The notes below the pieces were generated by a model. That model was not told where the DNA came from, made no database searches, and saw only the letters and a list, made by a program, of their open reading frames with translations. Made by a program: the position numbers and the translations under genes. From Clostridiaceae bacterium (lineage in GTDB: Bacteria; Bacillota; Clostridia; DSM-8532), in NCBI GenBank assembly GCA_012522505.1, contig JAAYKJ010000034.1, positions 1-41,407 on the forward strand: a DNA stretch of 41,407 bases, read 5' to 3'. Below are positions 9,059-20,000 of the stretch, piece by piece; the first letter of the stretch is position 1; every line of letters begins with the position of its first letter.

Positions 9059-9510
9059 TATGTTCTAAACTTCTGACAAGGCGGTCACAGGGGACGGTTC
9101 TATGTCCTGACTGAGAGGGTTAGTGTACAATTTCTGAAGGCAAGGAAGATAACGTATGTATAAAGATGTAATATAATAAAGGGAAGAGATAAACTTCTTA
9201 CCCAATCCATTAAAATCATCTAAACTAATAATCGTAACAAAACTAAAATAGGTGATTAACCTGCCTTTTGCAGCGAAATGATTTTATATGAGCCCGCAAC
9301 CATTGAAATACAAAGGTTTTAGGGCTCTTTGGCTTTACAATAAAAATGTTACATATTTTATCAATTTTCTTGTTGCAGAAAAATATTTTGAATGTCAACT
9401 ACAGTTCAGTTTCTGAAGCTTTCAAGAAAAAAAGCTAGCCATAGCGAACATTATATCCGTTACAATGAGTTGTTTTTTACAATAAGCGCTTGTCAGAAGT
9501 TCAGAACATA
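9059..9510. mobile_element. MITE-like element with 22-bp terminal inverted repeats
   Basis: TATGTTCTAAACTTCTGACA begins the left end (9059-9080). Its reverse complement with one mismatch (G for A at position 9 of the repeat) forms the right end (9489-9510). If the outermost TA on each side is taken as a duplicated target, the remaining 20-bp inverted repeats fit a Tc1/mariner/IS630-type non-autonomous element; that reading is inference. The 452-bp interior has no credible gene but carries a GGGGACGG repeat (9084-9111) just inside the left end. It lies between the lemA leader and the following gene. Confidence 0.55.
9084..9111. repeat. Dispersed GGGGACGG repeat unit
   Basis: GTCACAGGGGACGGTTCTAT followed by GTCCTGAC has inverted GTCA...TGAC ends around the GGGGACGG core that also forms the tandem array at 8093-8136 and the unit after the polyamine operon. 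It sits inside the left end of the 452-bp inverted-repeat element. Confidence 0.65.
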
Positions 9511-9519
9511 ATGCATGCC

Positions 9520-10068
9520 TTAACGATATTTATCTATCGTTTCATCACACCATATATGGGCTTCAATGTATCGTTCAGGACCATATTTGCCATCATCATT
9601 CCAATCTTGCGGTAATCCATATTTCTCTATAATGCTTAAAATTTCATCGTAAGTATACAGTTTTTTACGATATTCTTTTCCATCCATTTTATTTGCGCGC
9701 GGGCTAAATACAGGGTGGGAATCGCCATAGGTAAAAGAAATAGTTTTTTTATCAAATTCCTCAATATGTATCTTTACAAAAGAACTGTTTTCAAACCACG
9801 TACTTAGCCACGGACTATGCTCGACTACCATATAATGCGGAGATTTTCTCCTTATTAAACCACCTTTTTTCGCAAACTCTAACATGAGTATTTCTTCATA
9901 ATGCTTTCTATCCTCCATATATTCAGGGTGGCGTTTAGCACTTTGAGCATTAGGTTTAGTTTCTTTGATTGTATTAAGAACAGCTTTTGCTTCATCCATA
10001 GTTATATCTGATAAACTGACAAATGGTCCTATTGTATTATCAAAATAATGATATAGATACATTTTCAT
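9520..10068 (-). CDS. Conserved hypothetical protein (182 aa)
   Basis: The open frame extends to 10131, but ATG 10068 (MKMYLYHYFDNTIGPF) gives the natural-looking N-terminus. A GGTG lies immediately upstream, so ATG 10062 (MYLYHYFD) is also possible. The product is soluble, with no signal peptide or membrane segment, and rich in aromatic residues: HYFDNTIGPF near the N-terminus, SPHYMVVEHSPWLSTWF in the middle, and ISFTYGDSHPVFSP and YTYDEILSIIEKYGLP near the C-terminus, ending with a PERYIEAHIWCDETI segment. It resembles proteins annotated as 'group-specific protein' in Bacillus (recalled, not searched). No catalytic motif or function was recognised. The gene stands alone just outside the 452-bp element. 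Confidence 0.7.
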   Translation of the reverse strand: MKMYLYHYFDNTIGPFVSLSDITMDEAKAVLNTIKETKPNAQSAKRHPEYMEDRKHYEEILMLEFAKKGGLIRRKSPHYMVVEHSPWLSTWFENSSFVKIHIEEFDKKTISFTYGDSHPVFSPRANKMDGKEYRKKLYTYDEILSIIEKYGLPQDWNDDGKYGPERYIEAHIWCDETIDKYR

Positions 10069-10544
10069 CACCACATTTAACCAAAAAATTTGTAGATCCC
10101 ATTTATCTGTAATTGTACATAGTACATACATGGAAGCAAAGAATTAATTACAACTGCGGCAGTCTTTGCGCCCCACTTCCTTATAGCGGTTTGCATTACC
10201 TTTCTTGACTTCCCGCTGCATATTATTCTATGTTCCCAGAACCATTTTACAATTGCCGAAACACCTCATTGATGGTCTGATTCATAAGTTAATCTATCTC
10301 AATTATATCTTTATAAGACTATTGAGTCAATTTTTACATTATTCTCTACAATCTTTTGATCCGCTATCATTACAAGTAAATCATACATATCACATTACAC
10401 GGCTTAGATTTATGAGGGTTTGAGAGGAACCACTCTGCCAAATCATATTTCAGTGAAACATCTGAAATGAATAGAGCCATTTGTTGAAGGCTGTATTTTT
10501 ATGTGTTAAAATAGTGTTGTTTCTTCTTAGGTTACGGAGGTAAA
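10069..10544. other. Intergenic region
   Basis: No gene is called. A 25-codon minus-strand frame (10144-10221) ending in KDCRSCN lacks a ribosome binding site. AT-rich sequence before 10536 probably contains the promoter of the decayed regulator that follows, whose GGAGG ribosome binding site is intact at 10536-10540. Confidence 0.4.
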
Positions 10545-10988
10545 ATGATGCTTAGAATTACGATTTGTGACGATGATATCAGAGACCTTTCCCAAATTAC
10601 AAATCTGATAAACAAGTATCAGAATAAGAAAAAAATTCCCTTAAGTATGAAACCTTTCAAACGTTATAGACCTTTTAGAAAGCATACGCAGATATACCTA
10701 TCTGCTGGATATATCTAAGCCTGGATTGAATGGAATACGGGCAGCCTATGAAATTCGTTCGTTTGATAATGAAATAAAATTATTTTTTTAGCTTTCTATC
10801 CAGAGATTGGAGTAGAAAGCTATGCTGTTGGAGCGTATTACTATCTCATAAAACCGTGTAAAGAAGAGAAGCCTTCCCCTATATTGGATAAATTCTTCAT
10901 TGACGCGCAAAAAACAGGGGAAGCTCTGCATATTAAACCATTTTCCGGAGTTACGCATATTTCGCTTGACAGACTGGAATTTTTATAG
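10545..10988 (+). pseudogene. Decayed AgrA/LytTR-type response regulator
   Basis: ATG 10545 follows a perfect GGAGG. The first frame reads MMLRITICDDDIRDLSQITN, a normal receiver start with acidic residues after beta-1. A frameshift near 10660 is needed to continue with NVIDLLESIRRYTYLLDIS and KPGLNGIRAAYEIRSFDNEI, which holds the phospho-acceptor region. A second frameshift or stop near 10788 precedes PEIGVESYAVGAYYYLIKP, the typical switch and conserved K-P end. Another stop at 10986 cuts it within what should be the DNA-binding domain (HISLDRLEFL). AgrA-type regulators usually pair with a histidine kinase in quorum or peptide sensing; no intact partner is next to it. It is unlikely to be functional. 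Confidence 0.75.
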
Positions 10989-11022
10989 ATTATGAATAAA
11001 TAAATGAAAGCAGGATATTTTA

Positions 11023-11727
11023 ATGGCTCACGAAAAGATACTTATTATTGACGATGAAGTTGAGATATGTGAACTCATTTCTATGTACCTGAAGAAAAAT
11101 GAATTTGTACCCATTACAGCAAACACCGGCAGTGATGCTTTGAATCTAACCAGATTACATAATCCTGATCTAATCATATTGGATATACTCCTTCCTGATA
11201 TAGATGGTCTAGAATTATGTCAGGACCTACGCAAAATTACCAAATGCCATATAATTTTTTTAAGCGCAAAAGGCAGCGATATGGATAAGATACTCGGCCT
11301 CACCGTTGGCGGCGATGATTATATCACCAAACCATTTAGCCCCAGTGTATTGGTTGCCCGTGTAAAAGCTCATCTGCGCAGATTGCGTTTATCGAAACCG
11401 CAAACAGATACTGAAAATACTGTCATAAGTTTTCCGGGTATTAAAATAGATCTATCATCACATAGTACTTACATTGACAACAACCCTGTAGCACTTTCGC
11501 AAAAAGAATTTGATATATTATCGCTTATGGCCCAGAACCCAAACAAAGTATTCAACCTCGGACAATTATACGATTATGTCTGGGGTGCTGATAACATCGG
11601 TGATACAAGAACTGTAATGGTACATATAAGCAATCTGCGAAAAAAGATCGAAAAGGATCCTGCAAACCCAAAAATAATTGTCAATATAAAGGGCGTTGGG
11701 TATAAATTCGATGCTGCAAATTTGTAG
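11023..11727 (+). CDS. OmpR/PhoB-family response regulator
   Basis: The product has 234 residues, the usual length for the family; the start has AGGA upstream. The receiver domain (about 1-120) has acidic pocket D10-D11, phospho-acceptor D54 in LIILDILLPD, the conserved S81 in FLSAK and K103 in YITKPF. The C-terminal winged helix (about 137-234) has LSQKEFDILSLMAQNPNKVF, a VWGADNIGDTRTVMVHISNL recognition region and the terminal VNIKGVGYKFD wing. It is expected to bind direct-repeat DNA as a phosphorylated dimer. The histidine kinase gene follows after 50 bp on the same strand, so the two form a two-component system. A plausible target is the tandem direct repeat at 20441-20462, upstream of the large SLH gene. 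Confidence 0.95.
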   Translation: MAHEKILIIDDEVEICELISMYLKKNEFVPITANTGSDALNLTRLHNPDLIILDILLPDIDGLELCQDLRKITKCHIIFLSAKGSDMDKILGLTVGGDDYITKPFSPSVLVARVKAHLRRLRLSKPQTDTENTVISFPGIKIDLSSHSTYIDNNPVALSQKEFDILSLMAQNPNKVFNLGQLYDYVWGADNIGDTRTVMVHISNLRKKIEKDPANPKIIVNIKGVGYKFDAANL

Positions 11728-11777
11728 CGTTCTTGCTATATCAGTACGGTTAGGAACGAAGAAGTGAGGATAAAGCT

Positions 11778-13892
11778 TTGAGTTTGAGGAACATCTTTAA
11801 GGTAACAGCTATCGTTATCGGTCTTATCGCGTTGTTTTCGGGTTGTGAAACAAGCTTCGCAGAAAACACAATGCCTCCAAAAGCCTTAAGCGGGATATTG
11901 GACTTAAGAAATTGGGATTTTGAAAAGGACGGTACCATAAAGCTCGATGGCGAATGGGACTTTTATTGGAATAAGCTTTTAAATTTTTCTGAATTTGAAT
12001 CCGGATCACCCGTAAAGACTGGAAGCATTATTGTTCCCGGCTCATGGAACAAATATGAAACTGCTGAAATATCTTCAGGGAAAGGATTCGCAACCTATAA
12101 ACTTGTTATACTTGTAAATGAAGCTGAGCAAACTCTGGCATTAAAACTGCCAAGGATTTTCACAGCATATTCAATATGGGCGGACGGCAAACCTTTGACC
12201 ACGGGCGGCAAAGTTGCCACTTCAAAAAGTGATGCGATACCCCAATATTATCCAAAAGTCGTAACCTATATGCCTCAAAATGACCGCATTGAGCTTATCG
12301 TTCAGGTTTCGAACTTTTCGCACAGAAGCGGCGGCATATTGGAAAGCATAAAGCTTGGAACCGAGATGCAAATCATTACATCCCGTGAAAACAGGCTTGC
12401 TTTAGAGCTTTTCTTATTCGGAGCTCTATTCGTAATGGGCATCTACCATGTTTTCCTTTTTATTTTCAGAAAGAAGAATGTTTCCCCACTATATTTCGGT
12501 ATTTTCTGCATACTCATTGCCATACGCACCCTATTCGTGGGAGAAATTTATATTATACAGCTTTTCCCTGATTTCAACTGGGAGATACAGCATAAAATTC
12601 AGACTATGACATATTACATTGGAGTTCCTGTTTTCACTACTTTTGTTAAATCAATTTTTCCTAATGAGTTTCCTATAAAAGCACTTAGATTTTCACAATT
12701 GGCAGGTTGCTTGTTTAGTTTACTTGTACTTGTTACACCTGCAAGAATTTTTACTGTATTTAACCCTCTTTATCAGGTTATAACCGTATTATCTGTGATA
12801 TTTATAATATATACTTTTATACTTGCTTGTATCAGAAAACGTCAGGGTGCTCTTCTCTTTTCGTTAAGCGGTGTTTTTTTTGTTCTGACATCCATTAATG
12901 ACTTATTGTTTTTAAGTGTACCCTTCAATGACTATAATATCCCATTTCTTCGTCATATTATTGTAACAGGTAACCTTTCATCATTTGGGCTTATTGTTCT
13001 TGTTATCTCACAGTCTGTAGTACTTGCCATAAATCTTTCAAAAGCCTTTTCACAGGTAGAGGTTATGACAGATGAGTTAATGATAGCAAATAATCAGAAA
13101 AGCGAGCTCTTATTAACACTTGAAGATAAGGTTAAGGAACGAACGAATGAGCTTGAGAGTTCAAACAAAGAACTCGAAAAAGCATACAAGAGCCTGTCTC
13201 AGCTTGAAAAAGCCAGAAGAAATTTATTTGCAAATATTTCTCATGACCTGAAAACCCCAATGACCCTGATTCAGGGATATACAGAGGCAATTCTTGATGA
13301 TATGATTACAGAAGATGAGCAGAAAAGAAAGTATCTGAAACTAATACATAGCAAAATAGTAAATCTATCAAATCTGACCAATGATGTATTTGAGCTTTCC
13401 CAGCTGGAATCCCGGGATATTAGGCTGGAACCGGAGCCAGTAAACATGAAAAAAATAAAAGAAAAACTGGATAACAAATACAGGCATGATATTGAAAGCG
13501 CCGGTTTGAACTTCTTGATCGAAATATTAAATCAAGACGAGTATATAAGCTTAGATATCAATCGGATAGAAAGAGTTTTCTCTAATCTTATTTATAATGC
13601 TATTAAGCATACCAGCAGAGGGAAAATTACCGTTTCAGGAAGCTTGACGGATGAATACGCACAGTTTTGTGTTTCAGATACCGGTAGCGGTATATCTCCG
13701 GATGATCTACCGCACATTTTTGACCGTTTTTATACCGGGTCAAAGTCAAGAAATTCTGTAAAGGAAGGCCGCGGCCTCGGTCTTGCAATAGCAAAGGAAA
13801 TTGTAGAATACCATGGTGGTACCATATGCGCAAAAAGCAGCATAAATGAAGGTACAAGCTTTATATTCACAATAAAACGGAACCTGCCCTAA
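11778..13892 (+). CDS. 7TMR-DISM sensor histidine kinase
   Basis: The product has 704 residues from a TTG start (11778), chosen because GAGGA sits 7 bases upstream and no ATG start fits. Order: a signal peptide with a weak lipobox-like LFSGC (C23); an extracellular jelly-roll domain of the 7TMR-DISMED2 type (about 35-190; LDGEWDFYW, VPGSWNKY); seven membrane segments of the 7TMR-DISM_7TM family (about 205-425); a coiled coil (about 430-475); HisKA with H489 in NISHDLKTPM; and HATPase_c with NLIYNAIKHT (N box), DTGSGI (G1) and GRGLGLAIAKEIV (G2). It senses an external ligand, perhaps carbohydrate-like given the jelly-roll fold (family inference), and phosphorylates the upstream regulator. It converges on the 2069-residue SLH gene and shares its terminator. 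Confidence 0.93.
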   Translation: MSLRNIFKVTAIVIGLIALFSGCETSFAENTMPPKALSGILDLRNWDFEKDGTIKLDGEWDFYWNKLLNFSEFESGSPVKTGSIIVPGSWNKYETAEISSGKGFATYKLVILVNEAEQTLALKLPRIFTAYSIWADGKPLTTGGKVATSKSDAIPQYYPKVVTYMPQNDRIELIVQVSNFSHRSGGILESIKLGTEMQIITSRENRLALELFLFGALFVMGIYHVFLFIFRKKNVSPLYFGIFCILIAIRTLFVGEIYIIQLFPDFNWEIQHKIQTMTYYIGVPVFTTFVKSIFPNEFPIKALRFSQLAGCLFSLLVLVTPARIFTVFNPLYQVITVLSVIFIIYTFILACIRKRQGALLFSLSGVFFVLTSINDLLFLSVPFNDYNIPFLRHIIVTGNLSSFGLIVLVISQSVVLAINLSKAFSQVEVMTDELMIANNQKSELLLTLEDKVKERTNELESSNKELEKAYKSLSQLEKARRNLFANISHDLKTPMTLIQGYTEAILDDMITEDEQKRKYLKLIHSKIVNLSNLTNDVFELSQLESRDIRLEPEPVNMKKIKEKLDNKYRHDIESAGLNFLIEILNQDEYISLDINRIERVFSNLIYNAIKHTSRGKITVSGSLTDEYAQFCVSDTGSGISPDDLPHIFDRFYTGSKSRNSVKEGRGLGLAIAKEIVEYHGGTICAKSSINEGTSFIFTIKRNLP

Positions 13893-13933
13893 GCTTTTTC
13901 CCGGGAGTGAATATTTTTTACTAGCAAGTAAAG

Positions 13934-13967
13934 CGCTTATCGAGGTTTAACCACTCGATAAGCGTTT
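13934..13967. terminator. Bidirectional intrinsic terminator
   Basis: A perfect 11-bp stem (CGCTTATCGAG 13934-13944; CTCGATAAGCG 13954-13964) with a 9-nt loop is followed by TTT on the plus strand and by a T-rich CTTTACTTG on the minus strand. It lies between the convergent kinase gene and the 2069-residue SLH gene and probably serves both. Confidence 0.75.
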
Positions 13968-14054
13968 ATAACATACATACCTTTACCCCTTATTCAGCTC
14001 TATCAATGTCCAGCATATTTTGCATGTCTTGTTAAGTGCAATTAGTTCTGTTTT

Positions 14055-17000
14055 TTAGGGGGCAATATCTATAAACCTGACATTTCCGTATACAGTGTTT
14101 TCCTGGGAATTGTTGTAAAAACCAAATTTGCCGTCTTTGAAATCGCCATTTGCATTAAAGATCTCATTACTATGAATCCATACTGTTATATTGTTCTTTG
14201 TGTAACGTACCTGAAATTCGTACTCAGTATAATCTTCCCATCCCTTACCAGAACCATGTTTTGTACCAAGTATCTCGCATTTATTGGTTTCAGGCAGATG
14301 GAACCACAGATATTTTGAAAATTCTCCTAAACCTCCATGGTATGATGGTTGTGTTTTAAGTTCAGCAGTTATTCTCAAAAGTGTATAGCCTGCAGCTGCT
14401 TTTTTGTCGATATTCTCATCATACCAGTCATTCCTATCTCTTTGCTCTTTTTGTTTCCAATCAAATACAATAAAATCGTAATACTCAATATCGTCATTAT
14501 TCTCATCTGTTGGCTGCTGATAACCCAATACAAAGCCAAATAAGTCATCATCACTTTCTTGTTCAACCTTCATGGCTCCGGTTATCTCTTTATTAATACA
14601 ATTATCAGGGCTTACAAAAAAGCTTATGTATTTATTATCAGTTATTCTGACAGACTTGGCGCCGTTTTCTAAAGTCCATTTAGCAGTATGGCCATTTACG
14701 TCCCAGTCTTTCAAGTCGGCTACCCAACTTGCATAAAACGTGATGTTGCCGATGGAGCCTTTTGTGATCTTATTTACTTTGTTGCCACCGGTCTCAGAGT
14801 CGACCCATCCATCGAATATATAACCGGTCCTGGTAGCATCTGCCAGTGTAATGGTTTCAGATTCAATTGTGTAACTTGCCGGGTTACTTTCCGGGTTTTC
14901 ACCACCATCCAGATGATAGGTAATACTATAGGTGATCAGATTCCATTCTGCTTTATAGGTTGTATCTGCTGCGGGCATTGTGGGTGGCAATTCCGGCTTC
15001 CAACCACTGAAATTATAACCAATCCTCTCCACGACAGGGGCAGAAATAGCCTTGCCGTATACAACATCCGTCACTGTGTTTTGACCACCATTTTCAGGCA
15101 TGAAGACCAGTTTGTAGCTGTTTCGTGTGTAATAATATTCAATGACAGTACTCCCGTCGGCAGCTATGCTTTTTGTCTGTGTTTGCGGTGCAGTGAAACC
15201 TTCATAATTCTTTACACCTGGTGTAATGCTTGAATCTGTTGCACCAGTGAAATTCTCTGTTAAAACCAGAGTATAGTTGTTATTCAGATCTTCCAAATAA
15301 TGTTTCACGGTATATGGGGTGTTTCCTTCGGCTACCCAAACCGCTGTATAGGTTGTGTCGCCTGCAGGCATTTTTCCTGTAGGTTCAGGAGCCCATTCTT
15401 TAAAATTGTATCCGTCCTTAACCAAGCCGGTAGGCAGGGTTACTTCGTCATCATACTTAACAGTTTTAGTCAGATCCGTAAGGCCATTTTCATGCTTAAT
15501 CGTCAAGGTATAGCTATTACGGGGATAATAGTAATTAACAACAGTACTTCCACTACCATCAATCGTTACAATCTGTTTATTTGGTGAGGTAAAGCCGGCA
15601 TAATTCTTAACTTCCGGTGTTACTTCGATTCCTGCAGTACCTTTCAGTTTGTCGGTGTCAACCAAAACATAGGAACTGGCAGTGCCAAGAGAAACTTTCT
15701 TACCAAAAATTATTACATATTTTTCCTCTTCAAGACTCCTTTGATAATGGTTAACTGTATACGGTGTATCAGGCTTTCCTGCCCACTTGGCATACAAAAT
15801 CTGTGATGATGTAATGTTAACGGTAGTGTCTGCTTTTATTTGAGTTCCGAAGCCAACATTATCCACCTCGCTTGTATACCAACCAAGGAAAGTATAGCCC
15901 TGTCTTTCAGGGGTAGGCAGTGTACCATATTTACTTCCATATGTTACGGGAATGCTTGCCGGGTTAGTGCCTCCATTGGAATCAAAGGAGACCGTATAGG
16001 TATTTTTATTCCATTTTGCTGTATATTCTAAATTATTCCCAGGCATGGTTGTTGCAACTGTTTTGTCCCATCCGGCAAAAGTGTGCCCCGTCTTTGACAG
16101 TGCCGGCGGTTTAATGGTTGACCCGAATTTATAGGTTTGAACTATGCTGTTCCCATCCTTTTCCGACTTGAATGTTACTTCGTAACTGTCACGGTTATAT
16201 TTATATTCGACAACGGCGCTACCGTCCGGGGCAATAGTCACAGTCTTCTTGTCAGGAGAAGTGAAGCCTGTATAAGTCTTTACTGCCGGTGAAACATCAG
16301 TATCAGTGGTACCGGTTAGGTTCTGGGTCTCTTTCAGCGTGTATTTGTTACTGTTGGTGATGTCTTGCTGATAATGCTCCACCCTATATTTTGTGTTTGT
16401 GTTCGGAGTCCATTTCGCATAAAGCTTTATGTCGTTCCATCCCATTGTTGAGAACGTATAAGCTTGTTTCAATGCTGTATCGGAATACCACCCTGCAAAA
16501 GTGTATCCGGCTCTGGTGGGGTTTTTCGGAGCTGTTACTTTTTCATTGTACTTCTTTGTAATGCTATTGACAGTGCTACCACCATTGCTATCAAAAGAGA
16601 TTGTATAACCGTCTTTCAGGTCAGACCAAATTAACTTATATGTGCGCGAAATAGGAACGGACGAAAATGCAAGGGCTCCTTGCTTCCATATTATGGTCAT
16701 TTCCGCTTCAAGATATTTTGTATCTTCTGGAACATTTGCTGTTATTTTGCCATTTTTGAGAGTAAACTTTTTATCTGAGAGCTTAACCTCATAATCTCCG
16801 ATTTTATATGCCTTTGTAGAGTTTTCTCCCTCTCTGAGATCTAAATAAATCATGCTAAAAGCATCATTAGGGATGGCGCATGTCTTATTCTTGCTGCTAA
16901 ATACAATATCCCCGGCATCCTCGTAAGCAAAATCATAAACATAATATCTTGTTCCTGCTGTATGTATAAGCCATTCCTTCCCTATCAAATCTTTGCTGGA

Positions 17001-20000
17001 CTTAAACTTTCCCTTGACTGCCTGAAAAACTAAAGCCATATCGAAATATGAACCCAGCTCATAATAGAGTGCTCCGGATTTGGATGTATTATTGTTATTT
17101 TTATGTAGCTTTTCATAGAAGAAAAACCCGTATGCATTCATGTAAATTCCTGCTTCGGCTTCTAATCCAAGGCTGGCAACATCTTTAATAACGAGACTTA
17201 CTGTTAATTCAGGCTTGATTCCCGCCCGCAACCCAAGTCTTCCCATGACATAAAATTGGAAAGAGTACTCCTTCTTCATAAGATCAACAGAGCTGGCACC
17301 TGATTCTTCATCTAAAAGATAAGCCCAAAAGCTATATCTTGTAGCTTCCTTTGATTCATAATTACAGCCTATCGCAACATTGATATCGCCGGATACAACA
17401 AAGCTTACCACAAATTTTATTTGTATAGCCCCTTTTAGTAAGGTATAAGTTTTTTCAATAATCTCCTTGCTGAATATCTCAATAAAATCACTCTCGTTTT
17501 CCATCATATCGGTATATAATTGATAGAGATCCTGGACACCGGCAGTAATTTCATCTTCGCCTTTTTTATCTTTACCAAGTAAATCCTTGATCTTAGCAAC
17601 GATATCGATTGAGTTGACGTCGCCCTTTGTGTATACTAAAGCTTTAAAGCTGACGGCAGTGTAGCTATGGATGTCTATATCGGCCTTAAAAAAGACATCG
17701 GTCGGGATAACTTTCCACTTCCATTTAATCCAGGCATCATCTTTCATAGAAACCTTTACTTCTTCAATAAAATCTCCGGTTAGTTCAATATTAATAACAC
17801 TATCGTCATCAGTTTTAATTTCAATTGTTACAGAAAGTGAAACAACACATCTTACTCCCTCGTTAAAATTTTTAGGGCTTTTGTTTATTGATGCCTTCAC
17901 CTTGGGGCTTTTAATTTTTACTTTACTACTGCTTGCCATTAAGCGAAAATTACTTGGGCTCATATGGGAGCCATCATCCATAGTAATTCTAAGAGAATCC
18001 ATCCCTCCGTACGCATCTGCAATCTGTTGAAAGTCATCTGATGCAAGCGCCAAAGTAGTTAAATACGTGGCTGCCTTATCAACAAATCCGCTTGACATAA
18101 CCTGCTCTTCTATTTGTAATTCATATTCTTCAATTTTATCGTCATCAATTAGTTGGTCACCGATTAACTCCATTTCCGAATGATAGTTAAAGGAATCATA
18201 CATTTCTTCCAAGGTGATTAATTCAAATTGAACACTTACAGTAGTTCCGCTTTTTGCTGCCTCCGTTACCTTAGCATAGAGAATATCCTCGGTGGGCATG
18301 TCTTCATCAGTCATGTTTTCATTAAATATTTTCTCAAATTGTACAGTACTAAGTAACAGGAAATCACCTTTGTTAATTGTAGTTTCAGCACTAAGCCCGA
18401 TATCATCAAACTCTTTAAAATTGAGACTATATAATGAGGCCGTAAAGGAGCCGGTTTCGGTTTCCTCGTTAATGTCAAAGTTTGTAAGGGAATGTCCATT
18501 CCCAATATAGATTGGAAGTGATTTAGGTATAACAAGGATATCTTCCGCACTGGCACCGATATAGGAAACTGTCCTTCCGTCAATTTCTGTTACAGTTACA
18601 TAAGAGATTTTATCGTTTACAAGAATTTTACTATCTTTGTTTTGAACCTGACCAGGATTAACTCCACTATATATGCAAAGAGTATCCCCAATATCAAAGG
18701 GTAATGGTTCAGAACCGGTATATCTAAAACTGCCGATATCAGAATGGTTCGTTTCATTTCCTTCCTCAGACATTGTTATCAGAGGTACAGACAAATATGT
18801 TATATCGTTATTGTTTTGAACAATATCTTCTATATGACTATCGGGAATGTACACAATATCAGAATTAAACTCAATATTATATACTTCATCCTTTTTTATA
18901 GTAAAGGAACATATGCGAACATAATCCTCCTGATCGGCAAATGTAAGCCTTTCATCATCTAATAAGAGTTTATAGGATGCTCCCTCAATAAATCCATCGG
19001 TACCTTTAAGAGTGAATACCCCATTGCCGCCGGCAATTGTTAATACCGATGAATCTGAGCCGGTATTATCTTCAATACTGATACCGTTTTCCACATCAGT
19101 TACTGTCATGTTTTGATTTGATGCTTCTATGATAATCGTTAGATCCGGGTTCTGATCAATTAGCGCGAAAGAGTTATCCAGCTTTTCTTCGGCTATTTCC
19201 TCAACAATTAAATATTTAGCATATAGAGTTATATTTGAAGTTACAACACTGCCTTTTGTGAACTCATTCTCGTATAAACCCTCATCCTGATACCATCCGA
19301 GGAAGATTGCATTTTCTTTTATAGGGACAGGAAGGCTTGATATGGTATGACCACTTCTAACTCTTATTGGGTCTACTGTTGCCCCACCGTTGGAGTTAAA
19401 TGAAACAGTATAGTATGTATAATTCCTATCTGAATCAGATGGCGGGGTTGATGTAGGCACTGGAGTCTGAGTTGGTGTCGGAGATGGAGATAGTGATGGC
19501 AGTGGAGTAGGTGATGCTGTTGGTGTGAGTGATGGCGTGGGTGTCTGAGAGGAAAGAGCATTGTCTTCATGCCATTTTGTCACACCTTGATGGATTCTTG
19601 TACAAAACGTAGCAGCCGATGCTCTTTCAGCATTATCTTTAGGATTAAAGAATCCATTGTTATCACCCTTAAGAAATCCTGCTTTCCATAATTTCATTAC
19701 CGAATCAAGCGCCCACGGAGCAATATCAGAAATATCTGCAGGAGATTCAAAGTTATTGGAATCAGCACGATAATCTATGTCATAGGCGTCAAAAAAACGA
19801 ACTGCGAATACAGCCATTTGCTCACGGGTAACGATTCCATCCGGATCGAAGCGATTGTTTCCAACACCCGTTGTTACCCCTTTTTCAAGAGCCCATGTAA
19901 TGTAGGGGGCATAATATGCATTCTCATCTACGTCAATAAATGCAGTGCTTGTTGTATAGTCTTTCTGATTGATTCCGGCAATTCGTCCCAGCACGGTTAC

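Noticed and set aside
10144-10221. Minus-strand 25-codon frame ending KDCRSCN
   Set aside because: No ribosome binding site, an upstream in-frame stop and no recognisable family.
14349-19570. Many open frames overlapping the 2069-residue gene in other registers, including a His/Leu-rich one at 19373-19570
   Set aside because: They have no ribosome binding site or protein-like composition and arise as shadows of the long coding frame and its Pro/Thr/Ser linker.
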